From NCBI GenBank assembly GCA_937872225.1, contig CALMRZ010000052.1, forward strand, positions 91,527 through 155,526: a stretch of DNA of 64,000 nucleotides. Reading direction: 5' to 3'. The notes beneath the pieces were generated by a model. It did no database searches. It saw nothing but the letters and a program-made list of their open reading frames with translations, and was not told the DNA's origin. The stretch comes from an uncultured Spirochaetota bacterium. GTDB lineage: Bacteria > Spirochaetota > UBA4802 > UBA5550. The translations under genes and the position numbers were made by a program. Positions 55,927-63,872 of the stretch are shown piece after piece; position 1 is the stretch's first letter; each line of letters opens with the position of its first letter.

Positions 55927-56763
55927 TCAGTCCCGTATCTTTTCACTGCCGGCATCACGTTCAGGGATCGAGGATTCCGCAAGGAACCCGCCGTCATAGT
56001 TTTTCAGCAGTTTCTCAAGGCCGGCGTAAAATTCGTCGGCCGTGCCGTCAATGGAACGACGTATCCAGAAGGCAACACAGGTTTTAACTACGTTCCCGTC
56101 CCATCCCCCGTCAAAACCATGCTCCATGAGGTATGATTCATTTTTCCCACGGCCGATAAAGCCGGGATTCATAAAATAGAAGTATTTCTCATAATGATAC
56201 GGTTTCAGGGTCCCCGACTTCAGCTTAGCCAGATAATCCCGCTTTTCCCGGTCAAGGTACAAAGGGTTGTCCCGCAGTTTCCGGTAGGTGACGAAAAAAA
56301 TGCGGGCCAGGGGCCTCACATATCCGTCATAGATCCCCTGGGTGGCGGCCCTGAACCCGACGTCCCTTTCGCCGGGTATCATCACATGACGGAGACGGAC
56401 GACGAACTCCCTGTTGTAATGGCCGAAACTGCCCGGCGAATCCAGCTTCAGTTCCCGCTCCGAGTGGGGACCGCCGGAAAAAACCGGAGTTCCGACCAGT
56501 TCCGCGAAACGCCGGTAGTCCATGAAATTCATGGCATGACAGTAGAAATTCCTCATGCCGCCGTGGGGGAAATAGTCATACTCTTCGCAGCGGCTCCGGG
56601 TGCCGCCGATATCCCTCCATGCCGCGCGCACCGCCGCATCGATGACGGCGGGGACCGGTCCGTCGGACCGCGCACCGGCCGTTACCGAACAATTAATCGA
56701 CAGAGACCCCGCAGCGGCCAGGACGGCTGCCGCGAAGGAAATGACCATGCCCGGATGTTTCAT
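55927..56763 (-). CDS. Hypothetical exported protein, cotranscribed with the PBP
   Basis: The 278-residue protein has a signal sequence (GMVISFAAAVLAAAGSLSINC) that could be a lipoprotein signal at Cys25. The mature part has a Cys-rich early patch (SRCEEYDYFPHGGMRNFYCH) and conserved-looking aromatic stretches (HYEKYFYFMNPGFIGRGKNE). I recognise no domain. Its stop is three bases from the PBP start, so it is part of the same operon and may assist cell-wall assembly. The next gene upstream (56776-57264) is 12 bases away. Confidence 0.7.
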   Translation of the reverse strand: MKHPGMVISFAAAVLAAAGSLSINCSVTAGARSDGPVPAVIDAAVRAAWRDIGGTRSRCEEYDYFPHGGMRNFYCHAMNFMDYRRFAELVGTPVFSGGPHSERELKLDSPGSFGHYNREFVVRLRHVMIPGERDVGFRAATQGIYDGYVRPLARIFFVTYRKLRDNPLYLDREKRDYLAKLKSGTLKPYHYEKYFYFMNPGFIGRGKNESYLMEHGFDGGWDGNVVKTCVAFWIRRSIDGTADEFYAGLEKLLKNYDGGFLAESSIPERDAGSEKIRD

Positions 56764-56775
56764 CGGACCACCCTC

Positions 56776-57264
56776 TCACGATATTCTTTCAATAACCCAC
56801 ACCCGGCCGTCAAACCTGGTCTCCAGTTCCCGGTAGCTGCCCTCGTCAAAATAACGGAACACCACCATCGGACGGTGCTCCTCCATGAAACGGCGGGCCT
56901 CGCCGTCGCTGAGGAGCTCAAAGGCCCACCAGACCGCGAGCTCGGCCGTGTACTCGTTGATCTTGCCGGTCCACCCGAAGGGCTGCTGCTCGCTTGAAGA
57001 CGGGGCCAGGCCGGTTTCCGTCGGCGGCACCTGTATCTGCACGCAGGATTCAGGGCCGAAATCCCTCACCATGTAGGTATTGGCGTAGTATCCTATCCGC
57101 TGGTAATTCATATGCCAGGAATCGACATAGGATCCTTCCCGGCTGAAACCGAAAGGCGACTCCAGAACCAGTCCCCGACCGCCGCCCTCTTCGCGTTCCC
57201 GGACATAATCATCAAGCCGCTTGTGGGTTTCGGCGCCGGTAATCATCGGGACATGCACCGGCAT
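56776..57264 (-). CDS. Hypothetical protein at the head of the PBP operon
   Basis: AGGG seven bases upstream supports ATG 57264 (162 residues); the frame also opens at a GTG at 57330. No signal peptide is seen. The sequence is rich in aromatic and acidic residues (YVDSWHMNYQRIGYYANTYM, WWAFELLSDGEARRFMEEH). The end (GRVWVIERIS) looks natural. I do not recognise a family. Upstream lies a stretch of decayed sequence on the same strand, so this could be the surviving C-terminal part of a larger gene, although its ribosome binding site argues for an intact one. Confidence 0.55.
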   Translation of the reverse strand: MPVHVPMITGAETHKRLDDYVREREEGGGRGLVLESPFGFSREGSYVDSWHMNYQRIGYYANTYMVRDFGPESCVQIQVPPTETGLAPSSSEQQPFGWTGKINEYTAELAVWWAFELLSDGEARRFMEEHRPMVVFRYFDEGSYRELETRFDGRVWVIERIS

Positions 57265-57330
57265 GGAAAACCCTGCCCTGTTGCGTGAAACAGTAATGAC
57301 CGCATGACAGTGTTTTTTGATGATTATCAC

Positions 57331-58182
57331 CTGGATGTCAAGCCTTTATCCGCGGAAAAGCCTATGCCGCAATCCCGTCATGCAACCGCCTGATGATGAT
57401 AATCACGCCAGTTGACGGAAGAGCTGCCATCCGTTCATGGCACGTTCCCCGGACAGTTCCGGTGAAACCACATGAAGCGCGCAGCAGATGTGGATCTTCT
57501 CCCCGGGCCTTAAAATCTTCACGCATCTTTTCCTCTCCTCCGAGGACCGCGGCGACGCAGGCCCGACTGGCGGCATCCGCTCGCCGGCATCCCCCTGGTG
57601 ACCGGCAGGGCAATCATCGGCTGACCCAGTCTCCACAGGTCAACTTCAGCATCGGAAGTCCCGTCGTTGACGATCCAGGCATTCACGCGTCCTTCCCTGC
57701 TGGAGCGCAACGATTCAGAATCAGGATACAGCACCGCGTGCAGTCCCGATGGGACAGCTCAGTCATCGTGTTTTTCGGATTTCCCGGTATCGCATGAGAC
57801 AGAAAGCGGCAGGAACGACATAACTCCGATTAATGTGAAGAAAAAATATTTCATAAAATTTTTTATAGCTCTTTTTATCAAAGTATCGATCACGAGAAGT
57901 ATAACAATGTCATACGTTCCCAATCACGGGAATTGATCAGTAATTAATACTTAATTAAGTAGATATCACCCGATTATGCTTCACGTCAATTTTAAAAAAT
58001 GATTTTTTTTTGTTAAACAAAAAATTATAATGAAATTGACTTGAAATTTATTGCGATATGTTTTTGATATAACACATTATCAACGCAAAAGCCTTCATCA
58101 GAAGGGATAGTTTTCTTAATCAGTACCCAAGTGTTTGTTTTTTCACCTGGCTAAACCAAAATCATTTCTAATTAGTTCAACG
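57331..58182. other. Gene-poor region with possible decayed coding sequence
   Basis: Minus-strand frames at 57519-57734 (GRVNAWIVNDGTSDAEVDLW is protein-like), 57403-57636 and 57362-57613 overlap in different frames. None is complete. The pattern fits a frameshifted remnant. From about 57830 to 58180 the sequence is AT-rich and non-coding. Confidence 0.45.
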
Positions 58183-58452
58183 ATGAATAAAAAATTCATT
58201 ATTTTGCTTTTATCATTAATGGCCATGCTCTTATACTGCGGCCAGCAGGAGCAGGTGCAGGTGGATGAAAAGGGCGGCAGGTGCGTCAAAGGCAATTGCC
58301 GATACGGTGTGGGGACCTATATCTATTCCAACGGGAACAGGTATGAGGGTGAATTCAGGAGCAATGTTCCCTTCGGATTCGGAACAATGTATTATAAAAA
58401 CGGCAAAAGCCTAAAGGGAAAATGGAAGTGGGGAAGACCAGACCTAAGATAA
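58183..58452 (+). CDS. MORN repeat lipoprotein
   Basis: ATG 58183 gives 89 residues; the frame opens at 58135. The signal NKKFIILLLSLMAMLLYC ends at a lipobox Cys. After a short linker two MORN repeats follow: YGVGTYIYSNGNRYEGEF and FGFGTMYYKNGKSLKGKW. Short MORN proteins bind lipids or act as scaffolds, but the role in bacteria is poorly defined. The 3' end overlaps a 53-codon gene by 31 bases. It opens a three-gene plus-strand cluster. Confidence 0.8.
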   Translation: MNKKFIILLLSLMAMLLYCGQQEQVQVDEKGGRCVKGNCRYGVGTYIYSNGNRYEGEFRSNVPFGFGTMYYKNGKSLKGKWKWGRPDLR

Positions 58453-58583
58453 TTAAAACCATGGCGGGAAATAAAAAACCAAGCCCCGAACAGGAGCTAA
58501 AAGAAAAAATAAGACAATCTCTGCTGAAAAACAGCAAGAAAGCAGATAAAGAAGAAATTGAATTTCTTTTAAAGCGGTTTTGA
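58422..58583 (+). CDS. Small charged protein (53 residues)
   Basis: AAAGGGAAA directly precedes ATG 58422 inside the MORN gene, giving a good ribosome binding site. The frame reads MEVGKTRPKIIKTMAGNKKP and continues SPEQELKEKIRQSLLKNSKK to a TGA at 58581-58583. It is highly charged and helical, without a signal peptide. The overlap and the tight spacing to the next gene (12 bases) support translation. No family is recognised. A start at 58461 would give 40 residues but has no ribosome binding site. Confidence 0.5.
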   Translation: MEVGKTRPKIIKTMAGNKKPSPEQELKEKIRQSLLKNSKKADKEEIEFLLKRF

Positions 58584-58595
58584 CCTATCAACGCC

Positions 58596-59003
58596 TTGAA
58601 AAAAATAATCGTGCCGGCCATCATAATGACGTGCAGCGTCCTGATGGCAGGGTGTGCCTTTTTTCAGGAAAAGGGAGGAAGTGATTCAGGCTCCGAGGCC
58701 ATTTCCGGCGGAGATCCCCGGGAATTGATCGTGGGGACATGGAAAATCGCATCGGTTCACTGCAATGACAGGGGCGAAAATTGCGAAGAGTACAAGGCCA
58801 CGCGGTTTTTCACATACGCCAAAGACGGCCAGCTTTTTGTCAATGATGTAAAGCGCGGAACATACCGCGTGTCAGGAAACACCTGCCTCCTTGACACCGG
58901 CACGACCCGGTACACCGTGAACATCATCCATGTAGATTCGACCAAACTTATAACCGGCGAAAGCCACCGCACAACCACGGAAATATTCAGGCGCATACCG
59001 TAG
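58596..59003 (+). CDS. Lipocalin-like small lipoprotein
   Basis: A TTG start gives 135 residues with a lipoprotein signal ending LMAGC. The mature domain has LIVGTWKIASVHCNDRGENC and RFFTYAKDGQLFVNDVKRGT, then YRVSGNTCLLDTG, and ends EIFRRI. This is the pattern of lipocalin-like domains that start with G-x-W and end with a strand. Four Cys residues after the anchor could form disulfides. The ligand is unknown. The third gene of the MORN cluster, it ends at a G/C-rich hairpin. Confidence 0.72.
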   Translation: MKKIIVPAIIMTCSVLMAGCAFFQEKGGSDSGSEAISGGDPRELIVGTWKIASVHCNDRGENCEEYKATRFFTYAKDGQLFVNDVKRGTYRVSGNTCLLDTGTTRYTVNIIHVDSTKLITGESHRTTTEIFRRIP

Positions 59004-59024
59004 CGGCGGGCATTCACCCGCCGC
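59003..59024. terminator. G/C-rich hairpin between convergent genes
   Basis: GCGGCGGG (59003-59010) pairs with CCCGCCGC (59017-59024) across a six-base loop. There is no immediate T-run, so it is only a possible bidirectional terminator. Confidence 0.5.
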
Positions 59025-59032
59025 CACCATCC

Positions 59033-59989
59033 CTACTGTTTTTCAATTTTTATTTCAGCAAGGGCCGTGTCATTCCACTTCTGGCCTTTATAAACGCTGT
59101 CTACTATGAACCGGATGCGGGTCACGTTCTGGTAAACGCCGGCATCCTGGTAATCGCGGATCTCATCATCGAAATTCACCGTGGCCACCTGGCGCCTGTT
59201 CTGGTCGTCCCAGTATTCAATCTTCATTGACTTTACACGGTTATTCAGCACGTACAGGTCACCGTCAGCGCCGTACTGGGAGAATTTCTTGTCAATCTTC
59301 GCGAAGCCGTTGATCATGGCAACGCTGATGTTCTCGGGCTGAGGCAGGGTAACCTCGACCCATTCGCCCACGCCGCCGTCGCCCACCTGCCAGGTCGTCC
59401 CGGGGTTCTTGTCAAAGAGATTCGCGACCGTGTAGGTATAGCCGCCGCTGTCTGCCAGGGTTTTCGAAGCCTCTACGGAGGATTTGCCGATCCCTCCGAT
59501 ATAGACCTCGACGCGGGCCTGGCTTTCAGCGTCGGAACCCTCCTTAAAGCTACCGGCCTTGACCCATCCATCAACGCCATAGTTGACGTTTATGTTGTAC
59601 CACTGGTCTTTCTGCTTGAGAACCAGTGCCCTGGAGCCGGCGGCAAGGTTCGCCTTCACCTTTGATGCCGTATCAGGCTGATCATAAAGTTTCGAGGAAT
59701 CGGTGAATTCGATGACCTGTTTCTTGCCCTTGTGGAGATAGTTTTTCTGGATCCAGCCTTCTGTTATGCCGTCAGGCAACTGGACTTTCATCCACTCGCC
59801 ATCAGCCTGCTCTTCTATGATTTTCACGACCTGGCCGCGATTAACGTCTTTTATCCATTTAAAGGCGCCTTTTTTATCAGAAGGCACATCACGGAGGCCA
59901 ATATTAATAAGTGAAACCCCTTCTTTTTTACAGGCAATTGTAAGCATGAAAATACAGCAAAAAATCAACAATAATAACTTTTTGTTCAT
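59033..59989 (-). CDS. Lipoprotein with two SH3 domains and a C-terminal NADase-type glycan-binding domain
   Basis: AGGGAG before ATG 59989 yields a lipoprotein signal (KLLLLIFCCIFMLTIAC), giving 318 residues. Two bacterial SH3-like domains follow (about 25-85, with GEWMKVQLPDGITEGWIQ; and about 95-150, with DQWYNINVNYGVDGWVK). The end (about 165-318) resembles the discoidin-like NADase-type glycan-binding domain, with NLFDKNPGTTWQVGDGGVGE and WVEVTLPQPENISVAMINGF. It is probably a surface or periplasmic cell-wall or glycan-binding protein. The CCGATTGTTATCGG repeat is about 75 bases upstream. Confidence 0.8.
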   Translation of the reverse strand: MNKKLLLLIFCCIFMLTIACKKEGVSLINIGLRDVPSDKKGAFKWIKDVNRGQVVKIIEEQADGEWMKVQLPDGITEGWIQKNYLHKGKKQVIEFTDSSKLYDQPDTASKVKANLAAGSRALVLKQKDQWYNINVNYGVDGWVKAGSFKEGSDAESQARVEVYIGGIGKSSVEASKTLADSGGYTYTVANLFDKNPGTTWQVGDGGVGEWVEVTLPQPENISVAMINGFAKIDKKFSQYGADGDLYVLNNRVKSMKIEYWDDQNRRQVATVNFDDEIRDYQDAGVYQNVTRIRFIVDSVYKGQKWNDTALAEIKIEKQ

Positions 59990-60065
59990 ATTTATCTCCC
60001 TACGATGTATTATATGAGCCAAAAGATACGGCAATGCGAGAATGATTGTCAATAAAAAATATATA

Positions 60066-60079
60066 CCGATTGTTATCGG
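60066..60079 (+). repeat. CCGATTGTTATCGG palindromic stem
   Basis: An intact copy of the stem seen in the 14 kb and 30 kb clusters. No GGGGTCAGAG core accompanies it here. Confidence 0.65.
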
Positions 60080-60117
60080 TTACCTGCCGAATGCCCTGCA
60101 CTGACGGATGCCAGCAA

Positions 60118-60936
60118 TTAGCTTCTTTTCAGATGCCCCACCAGGAACCTCTTCAGGCCCGGGACATAGAGGCTCCGTGATTCCATGAATCCGCTATTAT
60201 GTGACCCATGAATTTGAAGAAACTCCTTTTGCCCTTTTACCGATTTAAAAAGCTTTTCCCCCAGCTCGTAAGGTATGATCTCATCATCAGGGCTGTGAAC
60301 CACGAGGACCGGGCAATCGATGCGGGACAAAAATCCGACAGTATTGTAGGTGTCTCCGAAGATCAGGTCTGCCGGGGCCAGCTGGTAATGATATCGTGCC
60401 ACATCAGCCGCTCTGGTAAAGGTCGATTCCAGGACCAGCGCACCGGGCATTCTCGTCTGGCAGAGCCATGCAGCTATCGGTCCTCCCAGGGACCGGCCGA
60501 TGACAGCTATTGTAGCCGGATCGATTTTTTTTAACTGGACAAGGTACTCCCATGCCGCAGCGGCATCACGGTACGTTCCTTCCTCCCGGGGTTTGCCGAC
60601 GCTGCGGCCGAATCCCCGGTAATCAAACACAAGGACATTGAGCTTTAAATCATGATACAGCCGCAACGTATCCATCAGGAAGGATATATTCCCCGCGTTG
60701 CCATGACAGAAAAGCACGGTCCCCGCGGCAGGCGATGCAGGCACCCACCAGCCGTTCAGCCGTATCCCGTCATCGGCGGCAAAATAAACGTCTTCGTAAG
60801 CAAGGCCGATGGAACCGGGGGTCGTGAGAATCTGCTTGTAGGGATGGAACAGATACCGGTTCTTGCAACTGCACTCATTCAGGGAAATTGCGGCAAGGAA
60901 CACCAGCGCCATCACATATAACCGGTTTGCCAACAT
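60118..60936 (-). CDS. Alpha/beta hydrolase (BEM46/ABHD13-like), membrane tethered
   Basis: The 272-residue protein has an N-terminal hydrophobic segment ending NECSC, which could be a lipoprotein signal. The hydrolase fold shows GTVLFCHGNAGN (oxyanion region), VLVFDYRGFGRS, nucleophile S149 in GRSLGG, D217/D218 in HSPDDEIIP and H246 in GSHNSG. This is the BEM46/ABHD13-17 type, serine hydrolases whose substrates are largely unknown; some are depalmitoylases or lipases. The gene stands alone between two minus-strand genes. Spacing is normal and the start at 60936 is supported only by the signal. Confidence 0.82.
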   Translation of the reverse strand: MLANRLYVMALVFLAAISLNECSCKNRYLFHPYKQILTTPGSIGLAYEDVYFAADDGIRLNGWWVPASPAAGTVLFCHGNAGNISFLMDTLRLYHDLKLNVLVFDYRGFGRSVGKPREEGTYRDAAAAWEYLVQLKKIDPATIAVIGRSLGGPIAAWLCQTRMPGALVLESTFTRAADVARYHYQLAPADLIFGDTYNTVGFLSRIDCPVLVVHSPDDEIIPYELGEKLFKSVKGQKEFLQIHGSHNSGFMESRSLYVPGLKRFLVGHLKRS

Positions 60937-60982
60937 ATTGAACCTCCATCATTTATAGGGAAAAAGCCCCTGTAGCGGAATA

Positions 60983-62032
60983 TCACCGTTTCATCTCGCA
61001 GTCGAGGAAAAAGTTCTCAAAAACGGAACCGATGAGAAGCCGTTTTTTATAGACAGCCCCGACGCTCGCGGCAGATACCTCATCACCCAGGTTCAGGTAA
61101 ATTTCCCTGAATGAATATCCTCCGCTGGCATTCCTGACAACTTCCAGTATCTGCGAGGGGGCCCTGTTCTTTTCATCCTTTGCGTACCTGGTAAAAGTGA
61201 GCAACTTCGGATGCCCCGCGATACGGATAACGCCGCTGCCGTCGATATCGATATTGTCTCCCCCCGTACCAAGGGACTTTTCCGCAGCAAGCTTGAGAGA
61301 ACCGTCGGCATTTCGATTGAAAGCATAAAACTTCTTCCCGGTAGTGGTCGCCAGATAGACATTCTTTCCATCATCAGAAACCCATATGCCGTTGGCATAG
61401 CCGAATCCATCCGCGACGATCCTGAATTGTTTCCCGTCATAGTAAGACACGTTTGACCGGGAAAGCTGCAGGTAATCCTCGAGGCTCCTGCCGAAGGCGG
61501 ACACTGACCCGTGATCATTGGTGAAATAAAACTGCCGTGGCCCGGCAGCGGCAACGTCATTGGGGCTTATCACCAGACCCCCGGTCACGGATTCCAGGTG
61601 CGCCAGGACATTATTCTTGAACTCGAAGATTTCGATGTAATTTTTCAACGTACGGTGATTGATTACGAATACATATTTTCTCCCGTCAGTACTCTTATAG
61701 AAACTGAGTCCATGGGGAGAAAATTCAAACTTCAATCCGGCAGTGAGGTTCTTAAGTTCGGGCCTACCTTCAAGATTATAGGAAAAAACGGCCCCCTGGA
61801 TAAATTTCCCCTTCACAAAGGATCTCCGGTCAAAGGATGAAACGAAGGCAATGCCGGTTGAATTATCAATGGCTATGTCCTCCGCTCCGGGGACATTGTT
61901 CACTTTAACGCAGTTACAGGCGGCATGCGGGGAAAGGGTTGTAAATTCTCCTGCATCCCGGAAAGTTTTAAGGATAAAAACGGCCAGCACGGCGATAACA
62001 ATACACAGAACGACAAGGATCTTCCTTTTCAT
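60983..62032 (-). CDS. Paraoxonase (PON1/arylesterase)-like lactonase
   Basis: GGAGG seven bases before ATG 62032 gives 349 residues, close to mammalian PON1 at 355, with an N-terminal membrane anchor (KILVVLCIVIAVLAVFIL). Calcium ligands and catalytic residues of PON1 all have counterparts at nearly the same spacing: E51-D52 (PON1 E53-D54), H107 (H115) in SPHGLS, H126 (H134) in VINHRT, N158 (N168), N214 (N224) in YANGI and D259-N260 (D269-N270). Cysteines near both ends match the PON1 disulfide; PON1 C284 is absent. A lactonase/arylesterase acting outside the inner membrane is inferred. PONs also hydrolyse acyl-homoserine lactones. Confidence 0.85.
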   Translation of the reverse strand: MKRKILVVLCIVIAVLAVFILKTFRDAGEFTTLSPHAACNCVKVNNVPGAEDIAIDNSTGIAFVSSFDRRSFVKGKFIQGAVFSYNLEGRPELKNLTAGLKFEFSPHGLSFYKSTDGRKYVFVINHRTLKNYIEIFEFKNNVLAHLESVTGGLVISPNDVAAAGPRQFYFTNDHGSVSAFGRSLEDYLQLSRSNVSYYDGKQFRIVADGFGYANGIWVSDDGKNVYLATTTGKKFYAFNRNADGSLKLAAEKSLGTGGDNIDIDGSGVIRIAGHPKLLTFTRYAKDEKNRAPSQILEVVRNASGGYSFREIYLNLGDEVSAASVGAVYKKRLLIGSVFENFFLDCEMKR

Positions 62033-62265
62033 ATACGGCCTCCATGTTATGCGGTCACTCATTCCGGATTTAAAACCAGCAAAGAATAAAGCATCTGCAA
62101 GAACCATGTCGATTATGGTCAATTTACAATGATTCAGGGAGCCAAGCCCCTTGAAAAATCCCGGAGGGGTTTGCAGCCATTTGAATAATTATTTATTTCT
62201 TGCCCAATATCAATATTTTTTTGTAAATATCCAATAAATATTTCACCGCCATTTCCATATAAGGT

Positions 62266-62850
62266 ATGCATATGAACAAATGGATAATACAATCAGAAAA
62301 CGAGCTTTTCCGCAAGAGGATATTCGCCATAAAAGACATGGTCTGCCATCATCCCGATAAAGACGTCACTCACCGTTTTTTCACCCTGAGTTCCCCCGAC
62401 TGGATCAATATCGTAGCGGTTACGGAAGACGGGAGATTCATCATGGTCAGGCAGCACCGACTGGGAACAGACGAAATCACCCTTGAAACGCCGGGCGGCC
62501 TTGTTGAAGGCGGTGAATCGCCGGAGGAGACAGCCCGGCGCGAATTGCGGGAGGAGACCGGTTATGAAGCGGGGGAAATTCATCTTCTCAAAAAATTAAC
62601 AAACAATCCGGCCATCTTCAATAATTATATTTATTTCTATTATGCGGGGAATTGCAGGAAGGTCCATGAACAGAATCTTGATGCGGCTGAAGATATTGAA
62701 GTCGTTACCTGCACCCGCGATGAAATAATGGATATGATCAGCACCGGCCCGATCCATCATACCATAATCGTATCGGCACTGTATCTTTACTTTCTTTCAG
62801 AATGGAGCGGCCTCGTGGACACCACTCACCCTTTCAGCAGGCTTATCTGA
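62266..62850 (+). CDS. NUDIX hydrolase (ADP-ribose pyrophosphatase-like)
   Basis: The NUDIX box is complete: GGLVEGGESPEETARRELRE followed by ETGY, which fits G-x5-E-x7-R-E-x2-E-E-x-G. The preceding strand (FIMVRQHRLGTDEITLETPG) and the Glu-rich loop fit ADP-ribose or nucleoside-diphosphate hydrolases of the NudF type. Starts at 62266 and 62272 are both ATG; the second also fits. The enzyme would clear nucleotide sugars or ADP-ribose with Mg2+. Its 3' end overlaps the convergent Cache-like gene by eight bases. Confidence 0.88.
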   Translation: MHMNKWIIQSENELFRKRIFAIKDMVCHHPDKDVTHRFFTLSSPDWINIVAVTEDGRFIMVRQHRLGTDEITLETPGGLVEGGESPEETARRELREETGYEAGEIHLLKKLTNNPAIFNNYIYFYYAGNCRKVHEQNLDAAEDIEVVTCTRDEIMDMISTGPIHHTIIVSALYLYFLSEWSGLVDTTHPFSRLI

Positions 62851-63295
62851 CCCAGGCCGCTTCGCATTCAACCGGCTGCGGGATATCCTCTGAAACAATG
62901 GAAAGGCACAGTATCTCAGAGTCATTGATTGGAGAGAAAAACAGAAAATGGGTCCGGTTCCCAAGGGTATAGGTTAGACACCCGGTTTTCCGGGTCAGCA
63001 GTTGGCTTACAAACCAGGTTTTTGAGAAACTTGTGCCTATCAAGGCCTGCCGTGGATGAAACACGACCCTGGCATCGGCACCAAGGACGTAATAAAATCC
63101 GGTTTTACCAACACGCTTTTCCCTGAGCGAATTCATGACGGTCCTGTCAGTGGCAATATTCCGGATAATGGCCGCCATCTCAGCTTTAATCCTGTCTGAA
63201 GTGACCGGCCGTTTCGTAGCACACCCCGTGAAGATCATGCTGATCCCCGGAATAAATAACAGGAAAAGATTAAGTATTACGATGAATCTGATCAT
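62843..63295 (-). CDS. Cache-like domain lipoprotein
   Basis: A lipoprotein signal ends IFTGC, giving a mature part of about 125 residues. The stretch GKTGFYYVLGADARVVFHPR, then QALIGTSF, and TRKTGCLTYTLGNRTHFLFF has the strand order of a single Cache domain, normally the outer ligand sensor of chemoreceptors and kinases. Here it stands free and lipid-anchored, without a signalling domain. It may present a ligand to a partner receptor, or be a remnant of one. It overlaps the NUDIX gene end to end by eight bases. Confidence 0.62.
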   Translation of the reverse strand: MIRFIVILNLFLLFIPGISMIFTGCATKRPVTSDRIKAEMAAIIRNIATDRTVMNSLREKRVGKTGFYYVLGADARVVFHPRQALIGTSFSKTWFVSQLLTRKTGCLTYTLGNRTHFLFFSPINDSEILCLSIVSEDIPQPVECEAAWVR

Positions 63296-63425
63296 GATAA
63301 TTCACGCCCCAATTGACATTCAAAGAATATATCAGCCTCAACGCAAAGCAAGAACGACAGAATGGATTCAAAAGACAGGCCACGATCGATCATACTTTAA
63401 AACGATTCCATTCTGAATGTTTTTC

Positions 63426-63872
63426 TCAAGTATTTCCCGGAAAGGCCCGTGGCATCCCCCAACAATATGTCCAACATACAATCCCGTCAACAATTCTGTT
63501 AAATATCAGATAATTTTTATAACGATTGTTATCAGAGTTTTTCAACAAAAGTCTGATTACTTCATCTAAATATTTTAAAACCGCATAAGAGACAAGGAAA
63601 GAAACCGACATTTTGCAAACCTTCCTCATATCAAGAAAAAACTCATACTCGTCAGGCCAGAGAGCAAGATGAAGACGCTTCCAGGCATTACCGCCGGTCC
63701 GGGCCTGATACCGGACTCTTATCCAGGAACGCACCATCCCTTGATGGTCTCTGGACAAACGTTTTATCAATGATGAGACAATATCTCGCCTGGAAATACC
63801 CGTGATCATTGATGCCCTGACGATATCATTAACAACTCCTATATCCAGATTGATAGTGGTCTCGATTCTCAT
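63426..63872 (-). CDS. Ribbon-helix-helix-like protein, spirochaete-type
   Basis: GGAGGG sets ATG 63872, giving 148 residues. The N-terminus (MRIETTINLDIGVVNDIVRA, then ITGISRRDIVSSLIKRLSRD) looks like a ribbon-helix-helix fold: a short strand and two helices. A second, aromatic domain follows (WPDEYEFFLDMRKVCKMSVS) and a third Cys/Trp-containing end (DGIVCWTYCWGMP). I recall similar proteins scattered in spirochaete genomes, often in several copies, but cannot confirm it here. It may bind DNA. A decayed CCGAT-type stem (about 63520-63533) lies inside its 3' part. Confidence 0.6.
   Translation of the reverse strand: MRIETTINLDIGVVNDIVRASMITGISRRDIVSSLIKRLSRDHQGMVRSWIRVRYQARTGGNAWKRLHLALWPDEYEFFLDMRKVCKMSVSFLVSYAVLKYLDEVIRLLLKNSDNNRYKNYLIFNRIVDGIVCWTYCWGMPRAFPGNT

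Noticed and set aside
57362..57636. Two overlapping minus-strand frames of 77 and 83 codons
   Set aside because: They lie in different frames over the same bases with no start signals; treated as parts of a decayed region.
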